Of a DNA stretch of 64,000 nucleotides, positions 40,701 through 55,700 are shown one piece after another; the first letter of the stretch is position 1, and each line of letters opens with the position of its first letter. Below the pieces are notes generated by a model, which saw only the letters and a list, made by a program, of their open reading frames with translations, ran no database searches and was not told the DNA's origin. Origin of the DNA: Caprimulgus europaeus. Taxonomy: Eukaryota > Chordata > Aves > Caprimulgiformes > Caprimulgidae. Position numbers and translations under genes: made by a program. Location of the stretch: the NCBI GenBank assembly GCA_907165065.1, contig OU015528.1:28666515-28730514 (forward strand), in the 5' to 3' direction.

Positions 40701-43700
40701 ATCAGGGCCTGGATCAAGAATGGAGCTGTGACTGTCCACAACTGTTTTTACAGTGACTGGCAAGGCTTTGATCTGGGACAGCAAAGGCTAACAGGACAAT
40801 GGCTGAGCAAAGCTCAAGAGACAGCCTCCACTAAGGGTTATTGCAATCAGCAGTATCGATGAGGCCCATTTTGGGGCAGGATACAATGTTAATCAAATGA
40901 ACATCATCTGAGCTGTGCCATGTGTCATCAGGGCCAGAGAATGGTTCCCTTGCCAGTTTTGGATAGTGGTATAAACATTACCTGTGTGTAATGCATGTTT
41001 CTTTCCTTGCAATTTGTGATAGCACAAAATAAGAGAATTTTCATTATTTAATTTAAGTGATTCACATTTCCCTACATAGAATATCAATGAAAGATCATTC
41101 TTCATCATATTCGCAAGTGCTGATGGAAATCTCAAATTCATTGCTATATTCAATATCTTGTCAAGTACTAGGAAGAATATAGCAGCAGTATATTTCTCAG
41201 TTTAAAAAGTTTCTTTCATGTGATCTGCTCTTGTACATCTTATTAATGTACAGAATGAAGCATTTCATTGTAACAGGAGGAAAAATATACCTCAAAGAGA
41301 CTTTTTTAAAGTGATTGTCAAACAGTGAAGCTGCACATTCACACAAAAATCTGTTGTTAACCTGGAAAAGGACATCCCACTGGGGCTACTTAACTGTGTA
41401 AGGAAGTCAGAAGGATTTTACTACAGTATCTCAAGGTGCAACTGAGTCTAAAAGAATGTGACTCACCCACACATCTCTCACAAAAACATCCTAGGTCACA
41501 ATAAAAATATGCAGTAAGAAATACTGAGTTGGATGCTTTTGCTTAGAAAGTATCACTCCATGAGAACCTGATCCACTCACTTTGCCTACAAAAGTAACAT
41601 TACTTGAACCTAATTTCTGAACACAGAGAGAGAGGAAGGAAGTCAAATTATATGTCCATAGTAAAAACATTACACAAATTGAAAGCATTGAATTTTAGCT
41701 ATCCCTGGATCCAGACAACATTAAAAAGCAGTTTCTTTAAGATGTTTCTGTTTCTGAGTATGGATTAAAGTCAACAAATACTATAAGTGATCTTTGTATA
41801 GCAGAAACTGGTGGCTCCAATGTACAGATTCATCCATGGAAAGATCTGGCTTTTATACTAAGAGTCTAGTGTATTCTGTTACTGTCATTTTCCATCATAA
41901 ACATAAACACTGGGTATCACAGATTAAATGCTAGGCTTATAAATGTATTGTCAAAATTTTCTTTTGTTTTTACTTTTCAAGAAAATTACAGGAAAGAATA
42001 AATTTTGGTTCAAAACAAGACGTTTCTTTCTCAGAAGAAATGAGTATCCTTTCTAGAGCTTGATTTGAAAGTCCACCAAAGTCAGTAGAGAGATTCCCTT
42101 GGACTTCAATGAACTATACATCAAAGCTTAGATGAGTGACAGTAGGATAGCATTTGAATTTATTTTATAGGTATTTGCTAAGCAATGACCACCTTCTGAT
42201 TTTTTTCCCCAAGCATGTTATTCTGTGTTCAGACTGCCATTCACATCAGTAGGAGTTCTGTATGTAAATCTGTCAGGTAGTGAGCTCTCCTCCTACTCTT
42301 TGTTGGTTTTGTTCATCAGACAAGATTTCAGTTCCTTTCTCTGTCTCATATCACAAGTCTCATCCTATAGCTCAGTTCAGTTCCTATCTAGCTTTATACC
42401 CTGAACTAATCCACACCTTCCTCTCCTCCAACTCCTGGCTTGGTGTCTAGGCACCACTCACTCTCATGCCAAGACCGTACCTTTGCTGTCCCAGGTGCAT
42501 CAACAACCAGGACAACATGATCTAGAGAGGCTGGAAATGACACCCTCATCAGTCTGTTTTGCCATCACTTTCATTTGACAGCCTCATTCCATGGCAAGCT
42601 TACTCTGTTCCAAACTGTTATGTGATTAGCATCTCTTTGTAGGCTAGGTATCCTGCTTAAGACAAGATTGTCATAGTAGGTGGTCAATTGTTTCTGTTTT
42701 GTGATGCTATTAGACACATTTTATTTCCACTACTTAAGCACGTAGAGCACTTCCTGGAACCCTATGACACTAGATGATGAAAATATACTTAAAAAAAAAA
42801 ATCTTTTCCTACCAGCTGACAAGGAGTGATATAAAGGAGGTATCACTGTCTCCTTTCTGCAGAACAAAGAACAAAAATATAAAGACATGGAGAGAGAATA
42901 TAAAGTGGTCTCTCCAGTGCTGGAAATTAGGCATAAAATCTAGACACCCATTTGAAGGACAAAGCAGATAGAGGAAGGGTTAGTATCTCTAAATACATGA
43001 AACATACAGAGCTATTCTAATAATAAATCATCCTCTTCTTTGATACCACAAAAATAAAGACTCTTACACATGCTGAAATCCCAGCCTGGATTTGATCTGC
43101 ATGCAACTCCTTATCCACTCATGCCTAGAGGTATTCAAGATCTCAGTGGCAGTTGTGTCTGAATCCAAATGCCTTATGAGCTAGGTCTGTGGGTTCAGTG
43201 AGATGGCATTCCTGCTCCTGCAGATTGTTGGAGCAGAAGTACATGTAGCTTTTCATGTGCACAGAGCAGTATATCTGGGACACTGAGGTGAGAGGGACCA
43301 TTCCAAGAGGATGCATATTTCAGTGTGAGCTGACAAACCAAACAGAGGTTCTCTGTCACAGAACTGGTTATGAGGACAGAATATTTTTGCAAGCTAGTGA
43401 CAGCATTACAGTTAAGGCAGCAAATGAGTCAGCAGATCCCAAAGTAAACAAGATTCACATTTTACATTTTTACTAACTCTCTTTTGCAGCTTCTTCCTTA
43501 TCTTCCCTTTCAGACCTCCTCTCTCACCTCCCTCCATTCCCAAGATGACTATATTTTAATCAGATTTATTGATTTGGATTGTTCAAAGAAGCAAACTTGT
43601 TTTCATAGCACTGAAAGCAGCACAGATTACCATTCAAGAGATTGGGGCTACTGAATAATTGAAAGCATAGCCTTCTAATTAGGTAAGCCTGAAAATGAAC

Positions 43701-46700
43701 TGAGTCTTCTTGTCTCTCTGTGTTTGAATTAAAAACTACAGATTCACAGAAAATAAATGCTTTTTTTCTGCCTTAAAATAATAGCTTTATTTCTGTTCCT
43801 CAGAAGACTGAGATCTTGGTCAACATTTGCATAGATTACAAGCTGTTATATGACCAATATTATAAGACCTTTTTATTTTGCCGTCTTCAAAACAAAAGTT
43901 CACATTAGAATGTCAGAAAGGGGTAAAGTAAACTGGAGGCTATGACAGGTCTCATCACAATGGGCGTAAATTTTCCATTACTTTTTTTGCTGTTGTTCCC
44001 AAATGCATTTTTTTTCTTTTTTTTTTAATAGACATTTCTGACCATATAATTATTTTATTAACTTATTCTTCTCTTTCTGCCTTCCTTTAGCTTTTTTTAC
44101 TTTAGCCTTAGGAGATCAAGAAGGTAAAAAAATAACAGCATACATGTATACACACACATATGCATACATTTATACAAAAGTGTGTAACAATATTTTCTTT
44201 ATTTCTGAAACACACCACAAAATGCAAAGGTTTTTTCTTTTGAAACCATTTTGTATTAAGTACTCAGTTGTTGGGTTTCTTTTTTTCATAAAAATTGAAA
44301 AAAATCAAGAATCTGATAATATGTCATTGGATATAAGCAAAACTTCTCACATTTAGAGGGCAGGGATATCACAATGTGTCAAAAGCCCTTGAGCTTCTTG
44401 TTCAAGAAAGCTTTCACATCGCACATGATCCTTGAGTAAAGTTTCCAGTGAAACATTTCCTCTTACAAGAAGATAGCTACTGAACAAGAGGGAAGAAAAT
44501 CCACAAGATCAGTGTTATCAGTAGTTACTTAGATATTACATAAGTTTAGTGGACTATATTGAATGGTAGCAGATGACTATCTAGATGGAAGTGACCAGAA
44601 CAATATTTGGACTGGAACAACTCCTGATGGTCTTTCTAGTTCCGTGGTGGCCAAACCCATGAGAATGAAAATGTTCTATTAGGAGATTGATCCCTAAACT
44701 GTCTCTTGAGGAAACAGCACATTTTGCCTCCCATGGACTGCAGGACCTATTGTGGTCCTGTGTATCCTTCAAAAGCTGACCCCAGGGGCATCAGTAAGGC
44801 AGACAGAGCTTTCTGAACACAGAAAACACTTTGTTTCCTTGCATAATAGACCATGCTGTCAGGATTTTGCAGACATGTCAGGCAAAGATTGAGATTCTAC
44901 CCCTCAAGCCTTGGTATGAGGGTCTTAATTCAGCCGCTCTGTGTCAATTAATTCTGCATAAATTAATTCTGCACACAAACCCCTTCTAATCAAGAGAGCT
45001 CTATACTGGGCATTTTGCTTTTCTGAACATAGTCTGTTTGGGGCTTGATCAGATCCCATAATCAAAAGCGGTTATGGTCATGCCATCTCATCTAAAAAAG
45101 TTGTCACAGTAAATCTGAAAGTCAAGTAGTAGAACAAGGATGACAGGGTTCTTGGTAACAAATAGATTTCATGACCCTCAGGGAGAAACAGATTGAGACG
45201 TCAGCAGGATACAAGGGACCTCATGGGAAAAGCCATTGCAGTCTATAGGAGGTGTCTGCCACTCTGACTTATCTCACAGCTCATCATTGTGTGTGACTGC
45301 CATAGATAACGATAATGCAAGTGAACTCATTTATGGAATGGTTATCTTGAATGCAGCTTGGATGTAAAACTTCATGTGAGTGACAATATTATGAAATACA
45401 AGGAAAAGTCACTTACATTTACTTCAGTGAAGGCTTGGAATATCCCACCAGGTAAAACAGGAAAAGAAGAGGAGAAAAAACCCTAAAGCTGATGGATTTG
45501 ACTTAAATTTATTTCTGATTTTGCTTGAACGAAATAAAATAACTTCTTTCATCTGATATACAATTAAAAGTACACTGTTTTCCAACCACAACTAAATTCC
45601 ATTCCAAGCTCCACCAGTAACACCACCTTAAAGTTAGCCTGGGACAGAGCAGGCAGCTCCTTGAGAGTCACTGAGGAAGTAAAATATCTGTCTCTTATCC
45701 TTGACATATAGCAGTACTTCAAAGCAGGATCACCACTATCATTTGATGCCCTCCTCACAGCTTCATCATGGGCCTAACCCTGAGATGCTCTGCTCCTTGT
45801 AATGCTTTTTCTCTGCCTTGCCAGGCACAGAATGTCATATTTATGTCCCTTACAAGACAGACATTTTTTTTCTTCCTCTTTTTCCCAGCTCACTACCAAA
45901 ATGTAATGAAAATATCTAGTTTCATTTATACCTACTTTTGTCACCTGCTGCTTGTTCCCCGACACTGTAACACATTGCTCAGATGTAATTGCAGCCACAG
46001 GCTCTGTAAGTAAAGCAATGAAGGTGAGCCCAGGGGATTCACAAGGCTGTTCTCTGAATATGCTGCAAACCTAAAGCAAGTATTTCTGTTAAGCTCTACC
46101 TCAACTTTTTCTCTATAATAGCTAATAGCATCTTATGCCTTCTTAGTCTGGTGTAAAAGTTTGAATTAGATCCTCAGAGGTTTTTCCCAGCTCTATCTTG
46201 CACATATTTTTTTTCTTCCAGATAAATCCCATTTGATTTTCTTCTGGTAGTTAACATAAAAATAAAGCACTAACAAACAAACTTCAGTTCTAAGAGAATA
46301 TTATATTGTAAGCAAAGACACTGAAACAAGGGATTCAGTACAGCAGCTAGAATTTTCACATCTGCCTAAGAGCTAAGTCCTGTAAGCAATAAAGGAGCTT
46401 AAAGATGGACTTAGGTGGAGATAGGATTCACAAATCAAAACTGGGATCCAAAATATCCCCCACACAGTCCCATTTCAAATGAAGACTCCCTGTCTGATAT
46501 GACCCTTTTTCTAGACACCTGAAGTTCTGTCTGTGGGACGAATTCACTTGGCCTGCACAGTGAGGTAGACAGTTCCTCCTTGAGCCTTATCAGGAGTTCA
46601 AAACTGCTGAAGATGGGTCTTACCTAACCGGGGCTTGCAGGGTAAACTCAACACAATCTAATATGCCTGCAGTGGATTTCTTTTAAAAATAACTGCTGGA

Positions 46701-49700
46701 GCAGTAATTAAATGGTAACAGCATTGCCACCAATCAGGGTGCTGAGAAGGTTATTCAGAAAGTGGGAGACTTTGGTTCCTTGACCTACTCGTCCTGTGAT
46801 GGTCTGTCTCATATCTATCCTGCTGTAGCAGGCTCACCTCAGGAGAGCATCATGTTCCCCACTGCCAGCAAGAACTGTGCCTCCTCACAGACAAGGAAAT
46901 AAAAAATCTGAAGTACAGAGTGAGTAAACAGATGTGGAGGCAGCAGGCAACCCCCTAACTTCTCCAGCTGAACGCATATTTCAAAACCACAGAGCTCACC
47001 TCTGGTCCATCCTCTCAGGACCACATCTGTGTATTTAATGAAATGCTTCCTCTTGTGTGCTTACTATTATAATATCAAGAACTCCATACAGCCCAATGCT
47101 TTCTTTTTCCAGAGACCAGATTTGTATTTACTTCACCAACATTGGATAGCTGGAGGGGTGTCGGCAGCACAGAGAAAAGAAACAAGAACCCTGTGTTGGA
47201 GGGAACCACTCTTTGTAAACTTGTAGCTGTCTTTTACAAACTGTTTTTCAAGAAGGATGTCAGTTGCTCAACTGAATTTAGGATGTTTCTGTAATAAATT
47301 CAGGTTTCTGATTAGGAACAAATTCTTGACTTACTAGGTTTACTATTTAGTAGTATATTTCTGCAAACATCTGACAGGAAAAAAATGAAAAAAGGAAAAT
47401 GAAAAAAGGAAAAAGAAAAAAAGGAAAAAAAGAAAAAAGGAAAAAGGAAAAAGGAAAAAAAAAACCCCAGATTAGTAGGAGAAAAAGAGCACTAAAGTAA
47501 TTTCAGAAAATCCTTATGCCCAGGAAACATTGCTTAGAGCCAGCTTTCAGTAATGCCCCCAGAAAAAGACAAATAGATTATTATATCAGTAGAAGGTCTA
47601 ACAGCACCATCAAATGATACAAGTGGTCACCATTCAGATATGAATGAGGAGTTTTCAGAAAATTCATTCTAGTTTATGACCATTTAGGCCACACACTTCT
47701 ACCCACATGCACTCCCATGTTTCAGTTAAAAATCTTCAGACTGAAAAAAAAGGAATAAGTCAAAGAAACAGAGTATATTTTTTTCCCCCCTCAGGATGGA
47801 AAATATGACTTAAACAAGAGAGAAGTATAGCTTCGGATCAGAGCATGGAAGCGTGGGAGCTCTACTCTGTAATTGAGTTGTGTGGGAATAAGTTACCTTG
47901 AGTAAAACAGGATCTGGACCTCTGCACCTGAGAAGTTTGGAATCTGACTTGGGAATGACACAGAGACATCAGACATCTCATGTCATTAATGAAAACGGGT
48001 GTTTTCAAACAGGCAAGATCAACAGATACTGTGCTATATTGCAATTTGTTGAGAAAATAGAGGAGGACTGCCAGTGTTTCAGGGAATCAGGATTTCTTGA
48101 TTCTTTACCAATGATATTCTTCACTGGAATGTAAAATCATTCTATTAGTTCATACTGGGCATCCCTGTTCAGTTGTTGAGGGAGGGAGGAGGTGCTGTGA
48201 GAAGAGGCTACCTCAATATCAGATAGAGCCAGTTCCAATGCACTCCCTACTGGTGCCCAAACCTGCACCTGTCAGCAACACTGGTGGTGTCTCTGTAATG
48301 GTATGTTTAAGAAAGTGTAAAATGTTGCATGGCAGTTGTGAGAGTTGTCCTCCTGCAGCCCATGGAGGACCATGATGGAGAAGATATTCACACTGCAGCC
48401 ATGGAGTGTGATGTCCACCATGCTGGAGCAGGTGGACATTTCTCCAAATCCTGTTACAATTCTTACCTCTCCTTTCTCACTTATTGTTTCTGGTCAGGCA
48501 TGACAGTGTATGTCATATTCTGCTCCTGAAACTTTTTGTATTTGTGTTGACTTCTTCTCTGCCTCACTGGTGGGGCAGCAGCACTCACAGCCCTGCTCTC
48601 CAGTCTGTCAGGCAGGAGAAATTTCAGAAGGGGTTTCACCAGGCTACTCAGTGGCCTAAAATGGCATGTGCTCCATGAGAAGACTGGCTTTGGAGAACCT
48701 GGCTGTCTGACACATCCAAAACAGGCTTTTAAAAGCCATATTTTACAGTCCTATCTTCTTCAATTTTGGGCAGATTTTCAATAAGAAATTAAAACTAAAA
48801 ATAAATCACACTTCTCATATCCAGCCCCTCTACACATCCTCAGATCCTTAAACAAGTATCTTTGCCCAAGGCTTTTTGGTCAATACACTAAACCATTAAA
48901 CAATGGAACTGAATTCCCATTCCCATAATATCTCAGCATATGTTTATATATACATAGCTGATAATGCTTACAGATTAAAGTCCAAATTATTTTTTTTCCC
49001 AACAACATAAATTCTTCTGAAGGAACACAAACAGAATGGTAAATTCCAGCTCAAGCACTGAAGTTTGACACAGGTATTATCTGCTGAAAATTTGTTCTTA
49101 TAAATGTATGGCAACTCTAGCACATATTCTGCTTTATCTTTAGCCAATGTATTACTAGTTTGAGTAACTATTAGATCTCTTAGGAGGTTACCATTTAATT
49201 ACTCTTAGCCAGGCACGCTACAGAAAGAGTTTGAACATGATCAATAAGAGGCAATAAGACAGGATTAGACATCAGCTAGAAAGATCTTTCTGGTATAATA
49301 TATAATTACCAGTGTTTAATTTCTACTCTTGCTCTGTTGAATTTTATTAGTTATCTTTTTCTTTCTTTCTTTTTTTTTTAATCAAGGCAAATATATTTTA
49401 TGTTTTACATTATGTATTTAATATTTATGGTTTGTTATATTTTTATAATATAAATTTCAATATATTTATACATACTGTGTTTTTATCAAGATCAATATAT
49501 TTCTATATTGTATTTTCTATTTATATTTTACAGACTCATAGAACGGTTTGGATCATCTAATCCAACCCTCGTGTAGTAAGCAGGGATATCTTCAACTAGA
49601 TCAGGTTGCTCAGAGCCCCATCCAGTCTGATCTTGAATCTTTCCAGGGATGGGGCATCTAACATATCTCAGGGCAACATGTTCCAGTATTTCACCAGCCT

Positions 49701-52700
49701 CACTGTAAAAACTTTCTTCCTTACATCTAGTCTAAATCTGCCTTCTTTTAGTTTAGAACCATTACCCCTTGTCCTGTGACTGCAGACCCTGCTAAAAAGT
49801 CTGTTCCCATCTTTCTTATAGGCCCTCTTTAAGTACTGGAAGGCTGCAATAACATCTCCCTGGAGCCTTCTCTTCTCCAAGCTGAACAATTCCAATTCTC
49901 TCAGCCTTTCTTCATAGGAGAGGTGCTCCAGCCCTCTGATCATTTTTGTGGCCCTCCTGTAAGCCTGATCCAGCAGGTCCATGTCTGTCTTGTGCTGAGG
50001 ACTCCAGAACTGTACACAGTACTCCAGGTAGGGTCTCATCAGAGCAGAATAGAGGGGTAGAATCATCTCCCTCAACCTGCTGGCCACACTTCTTTTGATG
50101 CAGCCCAGGATATGGTTGGCTTTCTGGGCTGCAAGTGCCCATTGCCAGCTCATGTCCAGCTTCTCATCCACCAGTACCCCCAAGTCATTCTCTGCAGGGC
50201 AGTTCTCAATCCATTCATCCCCCAGCCTGTATTGATACCAGGGATTTCCCTGACTCAGGTGCAGGACCTTGTACTTAGCCTTGTTGAACCTCATGAGGTC
50301 CACATGGGCCCACTTATCAAGTTTGTTCAGGTCCCTCTGGATGACATCCTGTGCTTCAGAAGTGTCAACACTCAGCTTGGTGTCATCAGAAAAACCTGAG
50401 GTTGCACTCAATCCCACTGTCTGAGTCTTTGATGAAGATATGAAATAGTACTGGTACCAATATGGACCTCTGAGGGACATCACTGATCTCCATCTGGACG
50501 TTGAGCCATTGACCACTGCTCTCTAGACATGCCCTTTTATTTTCTACTCTAAAAATCCTTCTTAGGGCAGAGAACAGAGAAACTCTCATTCTTTGGTGCT
50601 TTAAACCAAAAAATATCATTTTTAGTGCCTTGTGTTCTCTGTAGCTAAAAAACCTAAAACAACTAAATCAAAATTTGCTATAATGAAGTGTTATGGCATA
50701 TAAGAAATCTCTGCAAAAAGATTTATGATATCTGTGTTTGGTGGCTTACTTTATCTTTGATTTATTTTCATAATTTTTTCCTTTCATAGTATTTTAGTTT
50801 TTCCATGAAACTTTAAATAATAATTATTTAACATTCCTCTGCAGGGTGTTTTTGTTCTTCCTATTCTGAATCATTTGTATTAAATGCATGATCTACTAAC
50901 ATTTTGACTACCTCACAATGAACTGCAGGATGATAATTTGATTCTTAATTTAAATAGGCATCTGTGTAAGTATCTTTTCTCTGAACTGTGAAAGACAATT
51001 CACCATAATCGCTCTTAATAATATTTTACATTATGAAATAAAAGTAAGCTATTATTATCTCTTTCTAGATCAGTTCCATTTTAGTAGATGTAATTGTTAC
51101 TGTGCAGTTCTCCAGACTACTTTATATTATCTCATTCTATAACTAGAATGATGTTATTTGCATGCTATTAGTGATTTTTGCACACTGAGCTGTTCCTTTA
51201 AAATTTCATATTAATATATGTTTAAAGTTGACCATTGTTAAAAAGGATTATTTTCTTATATGCTGTAAACTTGGAAGAGGACTGAATAGTTGCTCGAGAA
51301 TAAAAAGCTAGCAACACAGTGTGGGAGATAGGACAAAAAGCAATCCCCAACGTGCCTACTTCTCTGTTTTATTTCTTGAACAGGGTTTATGCACTGAGAG
51401 AAGTACATAGCTTTTCTATGTGGTCTGTATTTCCTATATGGTCTAAGCAAAAACTCTTGAATTTTGTGCTCAAACTATGTAGTTGGAAAATATCACTAAT
51501 TTTAATAAGAACCTGAATAAGGACTGCAAGTCATACTTGTTATAAAATACACATAGTCCCCAACATTGCAAGATAACAGCTAATTGTTATTTTCAGTAAT
51601 CCTCATTCTGTAAAACTAGACTTTTAGGCAGACTTTTTAGCTAATGGTAGAAATTTAGAATTTAGGGATGGGTGCAGTCTATACTAAATCAATAGAGGGA
51701 GCTGTAAAGCCACACATGCTCTGTAGCACAGCTACTGTTGGCAGACTCCAGTGTGAGGTTGTCTCAGCAAATATGAACTTTCCTGTGCTCCACAAAAGAA
51801 CAGCAAGGATTTCTCATTTTGTTTTCACATTCTAAGTAAGGCTAATCCAAAATCTTTGAAGTGTTTAGAGACTCTGAGACATTTATTTTTAAGGCACTTA
51901 CCCATAGTTCAGAAAAAAATAATTCCAGGAACTATCTGATGCAACGTCAATGTCCCCAAACATCTCAGGAGAATAACTCAGTCACTAGAACACCAAGTCA
52001 GCTTCACTGTAGCTCAGTAAGTGCATATTCATAGAAAATGAAATGGTCCCAATAAAATACATGAAGGAAACCTCTTCAATATCTTAGGATGTGGAAAGCT
52101 ACAATTCAAACCCCTGGAATGAGCTAGGCACAGTGGGGCTCTTAAATTACAGCTGCCTGTATCTCTAGCATATGTCAAAACCACTTGGCTATTGAGTAGC
52201 TGCATGGATGGTTTCATAATCTTGGCTTTCCATCTTGGTCTTGATAGAGGACCACCCTGCCTGAATGTTCAAATAGCTGTAGCAATCTCCTACCTGCAGT
52301 TATAAATGTCAATAAACCCTATCCAGCCCATCATGCTCAGGTGAATGACTTCTTGTTCTTACTGCACTCATGGCTGGATAGCTAAGAAGCTCAGAGAAGG
52401 AGATGCCACATTTTACGTAAACATATTTTATACATGAGATATATGTCATACTTCTCAAGACCTCCTAATATTAACAGTATAAAAAGTTTACCACCTGTCA
52501 TCACCAGAGACAGCAGAAAAGGATTTGAAAATACAGTGGATAGCTGATAAGGGAAAGTCTACTGAAAATTCCTGACAGAATCAAGAAAGAACCCATATAA
52601 AAACATAAAATAAAATAGCAATACAAGGATATCCTTAGAAAACCAGGCCATATAAAACAATTACCATGAAAACTCCTATGTAACAGGAAGAGATGAAGCA

Positions 52701-55700
52701 TGGTTTTTTATTACTAAAGGATAAAATATCTGCCACACAATCAGCTAAAAGTGTAAAAATAAAATTCTCCTAGAATCAAGTAAGTCCAAATAACATACCA
52801 TATGAGATCATTTCTCATTACAGCCTGTAAAATATGGAAAAATACCAGAGTATGGGAACTGAAAAGCTTTTATAGAAGTACACTTAAAAGGCAGGCAGAT
52901 TATCAGTAAAACCTCAGCCACCTGTTACTAATTATTTTAGCTTCAGGTTGTTAAGTAAACACAGATGCAGCAAACCTAATCACTTGAGAAAAAGAAATGC
53001 TCAAACAGAATGTAGAAAAAAATCCTTATCCATTGCACTTCCCTTATAACATCCATCCTGAGAGACAATAATTTTTGAATGGAGCAATTAACAAGGTCTT
53101 TTCATGCCAAGGGAAATTACTGCATAATGAGGTTTAATGTGATTGAATTAAGGTGGAATTTATTTTAAAAATAAATAAAAGTTTTATCCAGGGTGAAAGG
53201 TAGTACATGGATGGTTAGGGATGCTGTGTTTTGAAGGGCATTCACTCCACAAATTGTTAGTACACAGGCAAAGCAAATGGAATAGTTAAGTGGGGAAAAA
53301 TGATGGCAAAGGAAAGCCGAGAAAAAAAAAAAAAATAAAACAAACGAACTATAGGCTTTAAATATTAAAATGACTGTTTAATAAACCCTAATATACTTTA
53401 AGACTCTATGTGATGTATCAGGCTTACATACTAGCCTACTCGAAAAAAGGAGAGCTTTGCCCCTGTGCATCGCTGAGCTGTGCCATGTATCACAGACATT
53501 TTCACTCTCTGACTAAAATTTCAAGCAAGTGTGGACACTTTGCCACGACTTCTCATCAGGGAAGCCAAGAATATTAACAACATGTAGAATGGTAGTCTTA
53601 CACCATGTCTTTTTCTTGTGCAACGTGAAGTACCACCTCGCTCCAACACAGAGAAGGAAGTTTTGCTATCGTTTTCCAGAGCAATCCCCGGCAGTCACTT
53701 TGTACTACATAAATCTCAATATATGCATTAGGTCTTTGTGAAGGGTAAAGAAAAGTCATCACAAAAAAAAAAGTGCAAAGATGATCAATGAAAATGCAAG
53801 GTTAAGTCAAACCAAACCCATACAAATGATATTTCAGTACAAATCAGAATAGTAGAATCTTTTAATAATGCACTCAGGGAAATAAAGAAGATGCAAAGTC
53901 GGCGAAATAGATTTTAAATGCTAAAGGTCTGAACACACTGTGGATGAAATGCACTTTTATGCAGAAGAGCAGTGGAAAGTCCATGAGCCAGCAAGCAGAA
54001 CACAAGTAAGGTTCAGCTGGTGCTGCAGAGGGGTGAATTTCATTTCAAATAGTTTGGACTTTGGGAACATTGCCAAAAGCACCAGTGCATATCTTGATAG
54101 AGTAGTTATATTACTTCACCACTACTGTTCAGCCTCAGCTACCTAGGACATGAAGAATGTACAGTCTATCCATTATGACTTTAAAAAATATCTATTTTAA
54201 CAGCTTGAAAAAGCCCCGCAGGTAATTTCATCATAAGCAGATCAAAAAGCAGTCATGGACAGTGAACATCAAAGTTTGATTGCCATTGATGCATACATAA
54301 AAATCAGGACTATTTTACTTATCTTAAAAGAATAGCTTATGTAATTAGCATAGGATAATATTTAAATCTAGATAAAGGTAATTCTCACACTTCTATGAGT
54401 CTTAACCACCCTCACAAATCAGTTGGGAAACATATAAAAACCTTAAAAGTAGAAGGAACGCTGAAATACAGCTGCTGTTAGGATGGCTACCGATCATAGC
54501 CCCAGCACTGATGTGCCAGGCAGTTTGAGCAAAGGCTGGGGGGGAGAAGTGAAATCAGCTGAATAGAAATCTCAGAGGAAATTATCATAGTTAAACAATA
54601 TCCAAAATCTCTAATTAAAATGTACCAACAGATACCAGAGCTCATACTTACACTTCATTAAAAAGGGACCTGGGATATTCAGTAAGCAAAAGTCTTTAGT
54701 TTCTTAGTTGTGTATTTTGTATGGATACAAGAACCTGCAAAGGGGAATTTATAGGCAAGTAAATGGGTTGTGGCGCATACACACAATTCTATAATTATTT
54801 GTCTGAAGTTTTATGGTAAAAACAGACAAAAAGTGGATTCATCCTTAAAGCCAGGAGGCTTGCAATTAACTAGTGTGGTAGCCCTGATTTTGTGCCGTAC
54901 ATAGTTAATCTTTCATCAACTCACAAAGAGTTTAAGCACTTTTGTATTATCAGAGGAAACTGAAGGCAAGTTCATAAGTCTTGAGGTACTTAGAAACATA
55001 GGTAGAAATCTGACAAATATTCCTTGAAAGGAGAATTATCTGTCAGAACTGACTTATTCATTAGGACTGCATAGTAAAAAAAAAGCTCATCCACATTTTG
55101 CTTAGACAGATTTTTATTATGAAATCTCTAATGTCTTGCTCTTGGAACATTCAACCATTGACACAAAGGAAGAAGAAAGTCTGGAAAAAATCCCCCAGTA
55201 AATAATGGAAAATTATAAAGCAAAAACATTAGGCAGTGTATTAAAACCAAAGAATGCTGTAACATTTTTATCAGCTTCATTTCAGCTCACATCAAGATGC
55301 AAAAACTTCCATAGGTCAAATAAATAATTTTTCATACTACATGACAGAAGCAGAAGGGAATTATAATTTCTTTGCAGATTGATAGACTTTCTACTGAACT
55401 TTCCACTCAGCTCAGCTAAAGTTCATCTTACTCATGGATAAAATAGAAAATGTTAGAACTTCTTTGAAACATGAAACATCATAAGTTAACAATGCACATT
55501 CAGGGAGCAAATATTCTCAAAGTGAAAAATGTGTATAATAGCATTACATGCTCAAGTTGCTACAATTGGTTAATGGTTTATTTCTGCTGATTTTCTAAAT
55601 CTGACTTTCTTCTAAATATCAGATGCTTACTTGGTTGATATCTTCAGAGAATTATGGTCTTTGTAGATATCAGAGTAACTAAGCAAGCAGCTTTAATGTC

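Noticed and set aside
42481-42521. Minus-strand 41-nt splice pair ([13 protein letters not shown])
   Set aside because: It is open and protein-like but needs an upstream partner ending in phase 1, while the strong exon at 45945 ends in phase 0.
44373-44479. Minus-strand open stretch after a perfect acceptor ([20 protein letters not shown])
   Set aside because: It needs phase 2 upstream and a weak donor; the direct join of 45945 to 41616 is simpler and fits. It remains a candidate alternative exon.
45564-45758. Minus-strand ORF with an internal acceptor ([14 protein letters not shown])
   Set aside because: Good acceptor, but no donor and phase that fit the neighbours.
46839-47024. Minus-strand ORF with good internal acceptors ([15 protein letters not shown])
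   Set aside because: The frame hits a TGA one base before the strong donor; only a weak internal donor would save it, and the chain is complete without it.
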